Below, in pieces: positions 42,159-50,607 of a stretch of 64,000 bases of DNA. The DNA is taken from contig JAZQEI010000022.1 in NCBI GenBank assembly GCA_045538935.1, positions 124,001 to 188,000 on the forward strand, read 5' to 3'. A program made the translations under genes and the position numbers. Each line of letters starts with the position of its first letter. Positions within the stretch are counted from its first letter, which is position 1. Below the pieces are notes generated by a model. It saw only the letters and a program-made list of their open reading frames with translations. It had not been told where the DNA came from and did not search any database. Source of the stretch: RGIG3013 sp045538935 (GTDB lineage: Bacteria > Bacillota > Clostridia > Oscillospirales > Acutalibacteraceae).

Positions 42159-42178
42159 ATTGATGTTGTAACATCAAT
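42159..42178. promoter_or_regulatory. Palindrome upstream of the glycosidase-like lipoprotein
   Basis: ATTGATGT-TGTA-ACATCAAT, 8-bp perfect arms, about 17 bases before the start codon and just upstream of the SD. It may be a hairpin that sets expression relative to the permease, or an operator for a regulator not in the window. Confidence 0.45.
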
Positions 42179-42214
42179 TTTAATATCATGCAAACAAAAT
42201 TTGATTGCGAACAT

Positions 42215-43180
42215 TTATCCTACAAGGCCGGTTCTTTCTACACCCTGTACAAAGAACTTCTGACAAATAACATATAGAAGTATTACCGGAATCATAGACA
42301 ATAATGTTGAAGTATTGATAAGCATAGAGGTATACATGTTACCTATTGTTTCGTTCCAACCGCCAAGGTAAGAAGAAATTGCAACACGTATTCCGCTAAC
42401 TGTATGTGCCATAACATCTAAGCTTGGTGCAAAGAGTGATGTATAGAAAGTATCGTTCCACTGCCATACAAATGCTAGTATGAACGCCACCAATACTGTA
42501 GGAATAACGTTGGGGAGTAAAACCTGTAAGAAGGTTCTAAGTCCGCCTGCGCCGTCAACACTTGCGGCTTCTTCTAATTCTTTAGGCAGACCGCGGAATG
42601 CCTGACGAAGAATATAAATATAAAGACCGCTTCTAATACCCATACCGGTTACAGCCATTATAAAGAAGGGCCAAACCGAGTCGATGGTATTTATTCCTTT
42701 ACCACCGTTAAACAAACTTATTAGCCAGAAAAAGTCAAAGTTCATAAACTGGCGGTAAAGAGGTACTATGTAGGTTTGCGGAGGAACAACAAGTGTTCCT
42801 ATAACAAGTAAGAACAACAAATTTCTGCCCTTAAACTTGTATCTTGCAAAGCCGCAACCGGCCAAAGTACATGTAGTAACCTGTAAAAAGGCTGTAAGTC
42901 CGCAAAAGCCAACTGTTCTAAGTAATACTTCCCAATAATCAGTAACGGCAACTACGGTCTGAACATTTTTGAATGTAAAGTGACGCGGTATCCATTTAAC
43001 TGTAATATCTTTTAAGTCTATTTGGTCCATGAAAACCAATGAGAACTTAACAAGCAAAGGGTAAAGTATTACGTAGCTTATGCCAAGCAACAAAACGAAA
43101 CGAGCAATTGTCCAAAGAATTTGAGGTGTTTTGCGCTTTATGGTAACCGGATTAATTTTTATTTCTGATAATTTAGTCAC
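42215..43180 (-). CDS. Carbohydrate ABC transporter permease, MalG type (pair B)
   Basis: A 321-residue CUT1-family inner permease with six membrane segments. The ATPase-contacting EAA loop reads EEAASVDGAGGLRTFLQVLLP. The GTG start at 43180 follows AGGAGGTG by 5 bases. It is partner of the next gene, and together they form one transmembrane channel. It sits between the glycosidase-like lipoprotein and its permease partner. Confidence 0.92.
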   Translation of the reverse strand: MTKLSEIKINPVTIKRKTPQILWTIARFVLLLGISYVILYPLLVKFSLVFMDQIDLKDITVKWIPRHFTFKNVQTVVAVTDYWEVLLRTVGFCGLTAFLQVTTCTLAGCGFARYKFKGRNLLFLLVIGTLVVPPQTYIVPLYRQFMNFDFFWLISLFNGGKGINTIDSVWPFFIMAVTGMGIRSGLYIYILRQAFRGLPKELEEAASVDGAGGLRTFLQVLLPNVIPTVLVAFILAFVWQWNDTFYTSLFAPSLDVMAHTVSGIRVAISSYLGGWNETIGNMYTSMLINTSTLLSMIPVILLYVICQKFFVQGVERTGLVG

Positions 43181-43194
43181 GCTAACACCTCCTA

Positions 43195-44115
43195 TTAATC
43201 GTCGTAGTAGAATACAAGTCTAGATACCAAGAACGAGAATACGCCAAGTATCAGCGCAACCGCTACAAAGTATATCCACGCCATAGCCGCCGAGGCCGAG
43301 AAGTCCATGGCACCCGAGAATGCGGTGTCTTGAATAAGACCCATAACTCCGTTGCCCTCTGATGTAAAGGAGTCAACTATGGTGTAAACAACGCAGGTTA
43401 GAATGAGCGGGCTTACCATTGGGAATGTAATCTTCCAGAAAGATTCCCAAGGTGTTGCACCCTCAACCTTTGCTGCTTCGTAAAGCGATGGCGATATAGA
43501 CTGCATGCCTGTTAATAATACAAGTATTTGAATTGCCGAAAGCTCAATAACAGCATAAACACTATCAACTATGCCCGTTATGGTTTCGGTGATGTCTTTA
43601 GGAATACCTAAAGACTGCATGTACTCGGTAAATGTAGCAGTAAACGATGTCATGCTGCCGCCGAAGGTACTCTTAAATTCGCCATAGCCATTCATAGCAA
43701 ACTGAAGACTATCGGCATTATCTACGCTGGTAATAGCGGTAGATACAACTATTACAGGTAAAAACAAAACTACTCTAAAGAATGTTCTGCCTCTAAACTC
43801 TTGGTTTAAAAGTGATGCCATAAAGAAGCTGAATACCAAAATTATGGGAGCCTGTAATATCATATCACCAAAAGCCTCAACTACTGTTGGGAAGTAGTTT
43901 GGATGCTTAAAGAATATGTAGTCGTATGCTCTAAAATTGTTCCAAGTAAGAACATATCCGTTTTCACTGGTTGCTACATCTGAGAAACTGAATATAAAGG
44001 AAGTAATAACCGGAATTATAAAGAACCATATAAGACCGTATAATAACGGAATAAGAAACAGGTAACCGGTGTTAGCCTGTCGCTTGAGAAGTTTACTGTG
44101 CGATTTTTCTCTCAT
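43195..44115 (-). CDS. Carbohydrate ABC transporter permease, MalF type (pair B)
   Basis: A 306-residue CUT1 permease. It has six membrane segments and the EAA loop YEAAKVEGATPWESFWKITFP near the C-terminus. An unusually long external loop (about 130-185, rich in Phe, Thr and Gly) separates middle helices and could contact the surface proteins of the locus. It lies 14 bases before its MalG-type partner and 44 bases after the DUF5696 gene. Confidence 0.92.
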   Translation of the reverse strand: MREKSHSKLLKRQANTGYLFLIPLLYGLIWFFIIPVITSFIFSFSDVATSENGYVLTWNNFRAYDYIFFKHPNYFPTVVEAFGDMILQAPIILVFSFFMASLLNQEFRGRTFFRVVLFLPVIVVSTAITSVDNADSLQFAMNGYGEFKSTFGGSMTSFTATFTEYMQSLGIPKDITETITGIVDSVYAVIELSAIQILVLLTGMQSISPSLYEAAKVEGATPWESFWKITFPMVSPLILTCVVYTIVDSFTSEGNGVMGLIQDTAFSGAMDFSASAAMAWIYFVAVALILGVFSFLVSRLVFYYDD

Positions 44116-44159
44116 TATTTTTCACGCCTTTCTATAAATTTGGCAACTTCAATTTCTTA

Positions 44160-46691
44160 TTAAGAATTTGCAGTTTCTACACACAGGAAACTCTCGGGAT
44201 TAACTGTGTTATTTCCAATTGTTACAGGTTCTTTGCCGTAGTTTACATATACGGTATGGCCGCTTGCAAAATCGGTCTGCTTTAATGTAGCCGATATAGA
44301 CTTGTGTGCGGTAATTTCGGACTGGCCTATTTTTGCAAATAAATCCTTAATCTGTGCGCCGAAATCTTTTGCCTGCTCAATTGAGTTAGAATAGATGCAG
44401 TTGTAGTAATTTTCGTAAATATCAACAAGGTCTTCCTCGTTGCGATATACCCAAGAATACTGAATTTGAGCGCCGATTTCTACACTCTCTAAGAATGCTG
44501 TAACCGAGTCGTCAGCAGTATTTATGGAATCGGTAACGTATGCAACCGAGCCTCTTACTACTATGGGGTAAAAAGGTACATCGGTATCTATAAGCGAGTA
44601 CTGACTCGATGTTGTGGGCATATCGTAAATTTTATCGATATAAGGCAATGCATAAACGCTGCCGTAATCTACCGAAACTGTTGTGTTTTCATCGAGTGCC
44701 TTTAAGAAGTCTTGAATCTTAAGGCGAGCCTCATAGCGCTCAGTGTAATTTCTAAGGTTAAAGTCGCTATCTACCTTTATTGCAATATCTGCAAGGTTTA
44801 CAGCGGTTATGTTTTGTTTCTTCAGTGATTTTGGTATTGACTTAATTTGCTTATCAATAAACTTAGGTGCTAAAAGCACAGAATACTTTCTGCGGTTAAA
44901 GTACTTACTTATAAAGTCGTACTCGTAAACCTTAGCAATTTCTTTACTAAGTGTAAATGATGCCTTAGATTTTGGAACATCTTTACCTGTGCGCAAATTA
45001 AACGAATATGCAAAATCGTTAACCTTATCGTCTAGTGCTAAGCGATCATTCTTGCTACCAAGCACCTTTTCGGGAGAAATCTTTGTTATAGCTTCTTGCT
45101 GTTTGCCGCCGTTTACAGCGTTAACATAGTTAATGTCTACGCCGTCAAGACCAAGTTCATCTATAACCTGTGCTGCCTCTTTATATGTCATAAGTCCTTC
45201 AAGCTTATTGTAAAGGAAACCTAAGAAGTTTTTCTTAACGCGTGCGGTTGCAATAAACTCAGCATTAAAGGTTGAATCATCTTGTGCGGTTTTAGTTAAC
45301 ACACCAATATTCTTTAAGTGATTACGATAACCAATTGCCATTTCATCGTACTCAATATGCTTAGAATAAAGGTGATAAGAAACCTCTATGCCGCAGCTAA
45401 CCGGTGACGGAGCATATTTTACAGATGTATCGTCGGCGGTATTTTTACCCGATATAGAAACTTTATCAAAGGGTACTACATCGAAAAAGCCCGAAACAAA
45501 GTTATATGGGTGGTTTTTACCCGAAATATCTGCAACTACGCCGCCGTGTTCATAGCCAACGTCAACCGATGCAAAATATCCGCTGTCTTCATCAGACGAG
45601 CCGAATACCGGAAGTACCGAATATTCGCTTTGTGCGGCAAGCTCTACGGCGTTAATAGCCGAATCGTTTGCAAAGAAGCGCTTCCAGTACTGGTCGGCAG
45701 TTATCTTTTTATTATTAAAGTTTATTAGAGCACCTTCACCGTCGGGAACAAAGATGTAGCCCTGTTTTGTGTTGTTAGATGCTTCGAAGTAGGGTAAGAA
45801 ATCTACACGTATAGGCGGATATTCTTTGTCATAAACGGTTTTCTGTGTGTTAAGACGAGCAGTAAAGCCATCATTATTTAAAGAATACTCTACCTGGAAA
45901 TCAAAGCTTACAGGCGGTTCATAAAGGTTCTCAACCTGGTTTTCATCGCAATCGCGCTGAAGGTCTTCATGAGTGTAGCCTGCCTTTTGGAAGTATCCGT
46001 AAATACGCTCGCAGATAAACTTCGTTTTAACTGTTAGAGCATAAATGTCATGGTCTGCAAGTGCAGGATACGAAACCTTCATTTTGCTTAATGTATCGGC
46101 ATCAAGCTCATCTCTTGAATATAAAGCGTAGCGGGCTAATATGTAGTCCTTTTCGCTCTCTTCAAGTTTAGATAAAATGTCTTTTTCCATTCTCTCGCGT
46201 GAGATTACAGGAGGTAACATTTCTACCTTAAACTCGGTTAAACCAAAATGGTAATCTACAACCAGCTTATTATCGGTTACCTGTGACTTTACCTGGTTAA
46301 GACTTGCAGACTGAGTGTAACTGTCGACTGCCACTACGGTAAGCTCATCGTAATAATAAGCAATTATTTGGCTTGATGTGTTTTTGTAAGCCTGTGTTGT
46401 TGTGCTACCTATGGTTGCTTCTCTGTCTTGCGGGTTAGAATAAAATACTGTGCCGCTTTTTAAATCCTTAACAGCTATTTCGGCAGTGGCAGCTTTGTAA
46501 TAAAGCTCGTAGTTGTCGTTAGATAACTGTTTGGTAAAGTCTGCGCCTACCTCGCCAGAAGTGGTCACTACGGCATTATTAGTAGCCGTAGGCTCAGCAA
46601 AGGTTGTGGCTGCACACATTATTAACATTACAACCGATAGACAAGCACAAATAATTTGTCTTGTTAATTTTTTCACCTTGTTACACCTCAA
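44160..46691 (-). CDS. DUF5696 family secreted protein, glycosidase-like
   Basis: An 843-residue exported protein with a signal peptide ending near TTFA (residue 32) and no lipobox or anchor. Residues about 45-430 are beta-rich. Residues about 440-740 look like a (beta/alpha)8 barrel, with strand-end acids in GLDGVDINYV (516-523) and VNLADIAIKVDSDF. The tail ends HTVYVNYGKEPVTIG, typical of the small beta domain after a GH barrel. I read this as DUF5696, a family found in carbohydrate ABC loci. Catalysis is inferred, not shown. Confidence 0.75.
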   Translation of the reverse strand: MRCNKVKKLTRQIICACLSVVMLIMCAATTFAEPTATNNAVVTTSGEVGADFTKQLSNDNYELYYKAATAEIAVKDLKSGTVFYSNPQDREATIGSTTTQAYKNTSSQIIAYYYDELTVVAVDSYTQSASLNQVKSQVTDNKLVVDYHFGLTEFKVEMLPPVISRERMEKDILSKLEESEKDYILARYALYSRDELDADTLSKMKVSYPALADHDIYALTVKTKFICERIYGYFQKAGYTHEDLQRDCDENQVENLYEPPVSFDFQVEYSLNNDGFTARLNTQKTVYDKEYPPIRVDFLPYFEASNNTKQGYIFVPDGEGALINFNNKKITADQYWKRFFANDSAINAVELAAQSEYSVLPVFGSSDEDSGYFASVDVGYEHGGVVADISGKNHPYNFVSGFFDVVPFDKVSISGKNTADDTSVKYAPSPVSCGIEVSYHLYSKHIEYDEMAIGYRNHLKNIGVLTKTAQDDSTFNAEFIATARVKKNFLGFLYNKLEGLMTYKEAAQVIDELGLDGVDINYVNAVNGGKQQEAITKISPEKVLGSKNDRLALDDKVNDFAYSFNLRTGKDVPKSKASFTLSKEIAKVYEYDFISKYFNRRKYSVLLAPKFIDKQIKSIPKSLKKQNITAVNLADIAIKVDSDFNLRNYTERYEARLKIQDFLKALDENTTVSVDYGSVYALPYIDKIYDMPTTSSQYSLIDTDVPFYPIVVRGSVAYVTDSINTADDSVTAFLESVEIGAQIQYSWVYRNEEDLVDIYENYYNCIYSNSIEQAKDFGAQIKDLFAKIGQSEITAHKSISATLKQTDFASGHTVYVNYGKEPVTIGNNTVNPESFLCVETANS

Positions 46692-46693
46692 TA

Positions 46694-47317
46694 CTATAGT
46701 CTAAATGATATTTCTTTAATTATTGATAATACAAATGTCCAAACCTGCTGAACAAGGTTTATGAACAAAATAGCTATAACTACTATTAACACAATTGCAA
46801 GTACTGTAAGAACAACAGTGCAAATAGATTTAAACATTGTGTATTCGTGTATTTGCATATTAGAGGCTAAGATAAGGAAGATAGTATAAATAATTGCTAC
46901 TGTATTAAAGAATGTAAAGAAAGCAATTTCTTCGTTAACTATAACCTGACTAAGTATTGCCAAGGGAATATTGATAATGGTCATAGGGGTTAGCGAGTAT
47001 GCCAGCGATATTATAATATCTTTAAAGCTACCGCTACCTGTTAGGAGTGTTGTAATACTCCAGTTTGCTATGCTGTATAGTAGGAACACACCTACAATTA
47101 GCGCTAAGAGCATCCAAATTGAGAAGCTTATTAGGTCTACTGTAGACACTAAATACGATGTTGTATAAAGACGGATAACCATTGTTATAAAGAACAATGC
47201 CAGCATAGTCATGGCCGAACCGATTGTTCCTATTTTTTCCGACTTTAAGCACCAAAAGCCATCAAATGGGTGCTTTAGAATATACAGCGCATATTTTAAT
47301 CTGTTCAAAAATTTCAT
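46694..47317 (-). CDS. YIP1 family membrane protein
   Basis: A 207-residue integral membrane protein with five hydrophobic segments (about residues 34-60, 65-90, 100-125, 135-160, 170-200). The YIP1-domain stretch AYSLTPMTIINIPLAI is clear. The GTG at 47329 overlaps the SD AAGGTGG, so the ATG at 47317 with 8 bases of spacing is used. The role of bacterial YIP1 proteins is not settled. Its recurring place beside DUF5696 and an NHL protein in sugar loci suggests a membrane partner of these extracellular proteins. Confidence 0.8.
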   Translation of the reverse strand: MKFLNRLKYALYILKHPFDGFWCLKSEKIGTIGSAMTMLALFFITMVIRLYTTSYLVSTVDLISFSIWMLLALIVGVFLLYSIANWSITTLLTGSGSFKDIIISLAYSLTPMTIINIPLAILSQVIVNEEIAFFTFFNTVAIIYTIFLILASNMQIHEYTMFKSICTVVLTVLAIVLIVVIAILFINLVQQVWTFVLSIIKEISFRL

Positions 47318-47353
47318 AAACAATTCCACCTTAAGTGCATCGGTTTTTAGTTT

Positions 47354-48808
47354 TTATTTTTCTTTGCGCTTGTCTTTTATTTTCTTTATAAATGAATTTA
47401 TTAAAAGTGCACCAATAGCCACAACCGCAACAATAAATATTATTGTTATGTTGTTTTCTATCCATAAAGCACGTTTTTTGGCAAGTGACTTGGAATATAA
47501 AGCCTTGTTGTTGCCAAGTTCGAACTCTTCCATAGCTTTTTCATAATCGCCAAGGTTATGGTAAACTTTACCCGACTGAATGTGAGCCATTTCAAAGCCC
47601 GAGTTTAGTTCTAAAACTCTCTGCCATTTCTCGAAAGCTAAGTCGTAATTAAGCTCTGCTTGAGCTGCAACGCCCTCATGAATGGCAACTGCATAATCGG
47701 TGGGTGTGAAAACTGTAACGCTGTTACGTTGCGCGTCTACCACGGCTATCTTCATACCGTCTAACCATACTACTGCTTCGGCGCCATTAAAGCCACCATC
47801 TTGATTAGAACGGGCACCAAGTGTGTAAAGTAAGAAACCATCTTCGTTATATACGAATATTTTACCGCGGGTATAATCCATACAAGCATATAATCCGTAA
47901 GGTCCGCAAGCTACATCATAAAACGAGCTCTCACCCTTTAGTGCACCCTTTGCAACTGCGTATGGGTCACCTGCAACCGGAACTGATGAAAGATTTACTA
48001 AAACATCGTTTCCGCCCGGATTTAGACGCTTAACCATTTTTAGATTTTGTTTAGTATAGGTTGTTACATAGAAGAAGCCGTCTTCGTCAGCATCTATACC
48101 AGAAAAGTCTTGAGGAATAAACTGTACTCTGGCTTCTCTTGCCTCTTCAGACAAAAACTGCATCCAGAATATTTCCCAAAGAGAAGGGGTAACATTGTTT
48201 GTGCCTATAAAGCCGGCAAACTCGCTATCCCAGTCCATAGTAATAATACCTTCGTATGTACCTTCACCTATTACATAAAGTAATCGGTCAACGTCTACTG
48301 CAATGGATATAGGTTTAAATACGAAGTCTGCAGATAACATAGACGATTTTGGCGCTGCTACCACCTTTGCAAGTGCAAAAGTAAACTTGTCAAAAATAAC
48401 TATACGGTGGTTTGAAGTATCGGCCACATAAATGTAAGCATCGTCTACATAAAAGCCTTTGGCACCTTTAAAATTATCTTCTGCGCCATTATTAATAAAG
48501 CCCTTAATTTCTGTTTTTAATGTGTAATCGGCATTTAAAATAAGTATTCTGCTGTTGCCGGAATCTAAAATATATATAAGACCCTGCTCGTCGGTAGCAA
48601 TATCAGAAGGCTCTACCATATCGGTTGTACCTAGTGTTTCGCCATAAATAACGGCATCGGGAACATATGCTTGGGGTCCTAAAACAACCTGCATTCCTTT
48701 TTCAGAGTAGGTGTAGTTAGAATACGGCAAGGAAGTATCGGCTAAAGCAGATACGCTCAGTATGCTTATTAAAAGAATGCTGATAAATATAATTTTTAAA
48801 TATTTCAT
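47354..48808 (-). CDS. NHL-repeat/TPR membrane-anchored protein
   Basis: A 484-residue protein. A signal peptide (1-23) is followed by an extracellular NHL-type beta-propeller (about 50-365), whose blades show DIATDEQGLIYILDSGNSRI and YIYVADTSNHRIVIFD. A TPR-like pair (about 375-445) contains YDLAFEKWQRVLELN and YEKAMEEFELGN. One C-terminal membrane helix (about 452-475) has a lysine-rich cytoplasmic end. NHL propellers bind proteins, RNA or glycans; here a scaffold role outside the membrane is inferred. It is 24 bases from the YIP1 gene and 5 from the permease. Confidence 0.8.
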   Translation of the reverse strand: MKYLKIIFISILLISILSVSALADTSLPYSNYTYSEKGMQVVLGPQAYVPDAVIYGETLGTTDMVEPSDIATDEQGLIYILDSGNSRILILNADYTLKTEIKGFINNGAEDNFKGAKGFYVDDAYIYVADTSNHRIVIFDKFTFALAKVVAAPKSSMLSADFVFKPISIAVDVDRLLYVIGEGTYEGIITMDWDSEFAGFIGTNNVTPSLWEIFWMQFLSEEAREARVQFIPQDFSGIDADEDGFFYVTTYTKQNLKMVKRLNPGGNDVLVNLSSVPVAGDPYAVAKGALKGESSFYDVACGPYGLYACMDYTRGKIFVYNEDGFLLYTLGARSNQDGGFNGAEAVVWLDGMKIAVVDAQRNSVTVFTPTDYAVAIHEGVAAQAELNYDLAFEKWQRVLELNSGFEMAHIQSGKVYHNLGDYEKAMEEFELGNNKALYSKSLAKKRALWIENNITIIFIVAVVAIGALLINSFIKKIKDKRKEK

Positions 48809-48813
48809 ATCGC

Positions 48814-49671
48814 TTAATCCTTCATTCCTGATGAGCCCATGGTCTCAATAATATTTGACTGTGTTACTATGAATGTTAAAATTGGAACCGACATCATAAG
48901 TAACGATACCGCACCCGATATACCTACACGAGAAATACCTGCCGAAACTATTTGGCTAAGTGCCTGTGGTAGAGTTTTGTAAATTTCGGAGTAGGTGTAG
49001 CTAGATGTTGCGTTCCATAAATTTTGAATTGACAAAATTACAAGTGTTAACCATGCGGGTTTAAGTAGCGGCATTACTATTTTAAAGAAAATAGATAATT
49101 CGCTTGCACCGTCAATTCGGGCAGCTTCCATAAGTGCATCTGGCACCGAGCTTTCTAAGAACTGCTTCATAAGGTAAAGGCCCAGTGTAGAAGTAAGTGC
49201 CGGAAGCATCATAGCCCAGTAGGTATCTATAAGACCTAGCTTTGCCATAATTATGTACTGCGGAACACCCGTAACCGATGCCGAGAACATTAACGATAAA
49301 ACTATAAGTCTAAATATAAAGTTTGCACCCGGGAAAGGTATTTTAGAAAGTGAGTATGCACAAAGTGATGATAAAATAACCTGTGCTAAAGTACCTACTA
49401 TTGTAAGTAAAACTGTATTAAATATGTATCTGGTAAGCGGCATACCAAGCTCGCCAACCAAGCTAAATAATCCGGTAAAGTTTGCGGTTGTTGGGTTTTG
49501 CGCAAAAATACGCGGTGGGAACAAATACAACTCGTCAATTGGTTTAAATGCGTTGTTTATAACATAGAGCATGGGTATTACCATAAATGCTCCAAGTATA
49601 ATCAAGAACATGAGCAGTACAGCGTTACCGCCGACACTTCTGCTTACGCGTTTTGCTTTTAATCGTGCCAT
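48814..49671 (-). CDS. Carbohydrate ABC transporter permease, MalG type (pair A)
   Basis: A 285-residue CUT1 permease with six membrane segments and the EAA loop MEAARIDGASELSIFFKIVMP. It is shorter than its pair B counterpart and clearly diverged from it, so the two pairs are not a recent duplication. It lies 18 bases after its MalF-type partner. Confidence 0.93.
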   Translation of the reverse strand: MARLKAKRVSRSVGGNAVLLMFLIILGAFMVIPMLYVINNAFKPIDELYLFPPRIFAQNPTTANFTGLFSLVGELGMPLTRYIFNTVLLTIVGTLAQVILSSLCAYSLSKIPFPGANFIFRLIVLSLMFSASVTGVPQYIIMAKLGLIDTYWAMMLPALTSTLGLYLMKQFLESSVPDALMEAARIDGASELSIFFKIVMPLLKPAWLTLVILSIQNLWNATSSYTYSEIYKTLPQALSQIVSAGISRVGISGAVSLLMMSVPILTFIVTQSNIIETMGSSGMKD

Positions 49672-49689
49672 AAAACTGCCTCCTGTTCC

Positions 49690-50589
49690 TTAGTTTCCTG
49701 CGTACTTAATAAGCTTATTAACAAGCTTATTGGCGCTAACTTCGATTATAAACAATATAACTGCAATTGCACAAGCCATACCAAGCTCCATACGAATACC
49801 ACTATAGTCACCAAGGTGTAAAACAATTGTGTGGGCTGCGTACTGCGGACTGGGGTTACCAACAAGCTGAGCGCCTATGTTACCAAACTCAAATGCGCCG
49901 GTAATAGCAAGTAGTGCCGAGAACATAAGCTGCGGCTTAATTGCCGGAACTGTTATGTACCAAAGCTCTTGTATACGGTTCTTTATACCATCAATTGCGC
50001 CTGCTTCGTAAAGAGACTTATCTACGCCTTGCAAACCTGCTATGAACGAAAGGAAGCTGGTGCCAAGACTGGCCCAAAGAGCAGCAAGTACTATAACGGT
50101 AATCATATACTTGGGGTCTTGTAGCCAAAGTATTGGGTCTTTTATAAAGCCAAGTTCCATAAGTGTGTTATTAACAATACCGTAAGAGTCGTTAGAGAAG
50201 ATAATTGCCCAAATTGTAATAACACCGCCCGAAATTGCGGGTGCATAGAATATTATGGTAAGTATTGTACGAACCGTATGTGAGAACTCGTTAATCATCC
50301 AAGCAACGAAAAGACAAGCTGCAAACGATAATGGTCCGATAATAAATGCGAATAGGAATGTATTTTTTAATGATGTTAAGAATACCTCGTCATTTAAGAA
50401 CAGATCTAGGTAGTTTTTAAAGCCTACAAACTGCATAGGTTGTAGAATGTTGTAGTTTGTAAAGCTCATGCATATAGCCGCAATAACCGGAATTACCGTA
50501 AAGGTAAAGAATATAATCAAAAACGGTAAAGCGAATGCAATCGAAACTCTGTACTGCGAGGCAAATTTATTAGATTTCTTTTTTGCCAC
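49690..50589 (-). CDS. Carbohydrate ABC transporter permease, MalF type (pair A)
   Basis: A 299-residue CUT1 permease. It has six membrane segments and an EAA loop reading YEAGAIDGIKNRIQELWYITV. The start is GTG (MAKKKSN). It follows the 921-residue solute-binding protein by 18 bases, so that protein is its natural partner. No ATPase gene is present; a shared MsmK/UgpC-type ATPase elsewhere is the usual solution. Confidence 0.93.
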   Translation of the reverse strand: MAKKKSNKFASQYRVSIAFALPFLIIFFTFTVIPVIAAICMSFTNYNILQPMQFVGFKNYLDLFLNDEVFLTSLKNTFLFAFIIGPLSFAACLFVAWMINEFSHTVRTILTIIFYAPAISGGVITIWAIIFSNDSYGIVNNTLMELGFIKDPILWLQDPKYMITVIVLAALWASLGTSFLSFIAGLQGVDKSLYEAGAIDGIKNRIQELWYITVPAIKPQLMFSALLAITGAFEFGNIGAQLVGNPSPQYAAHTIVLHLGDYSGIRMELGMACAIAVILFIIEVSANKLVNKLIKYAGN

Positions 50590-50607
50590 TTGTTTTCACG
50601 CCCTTCT

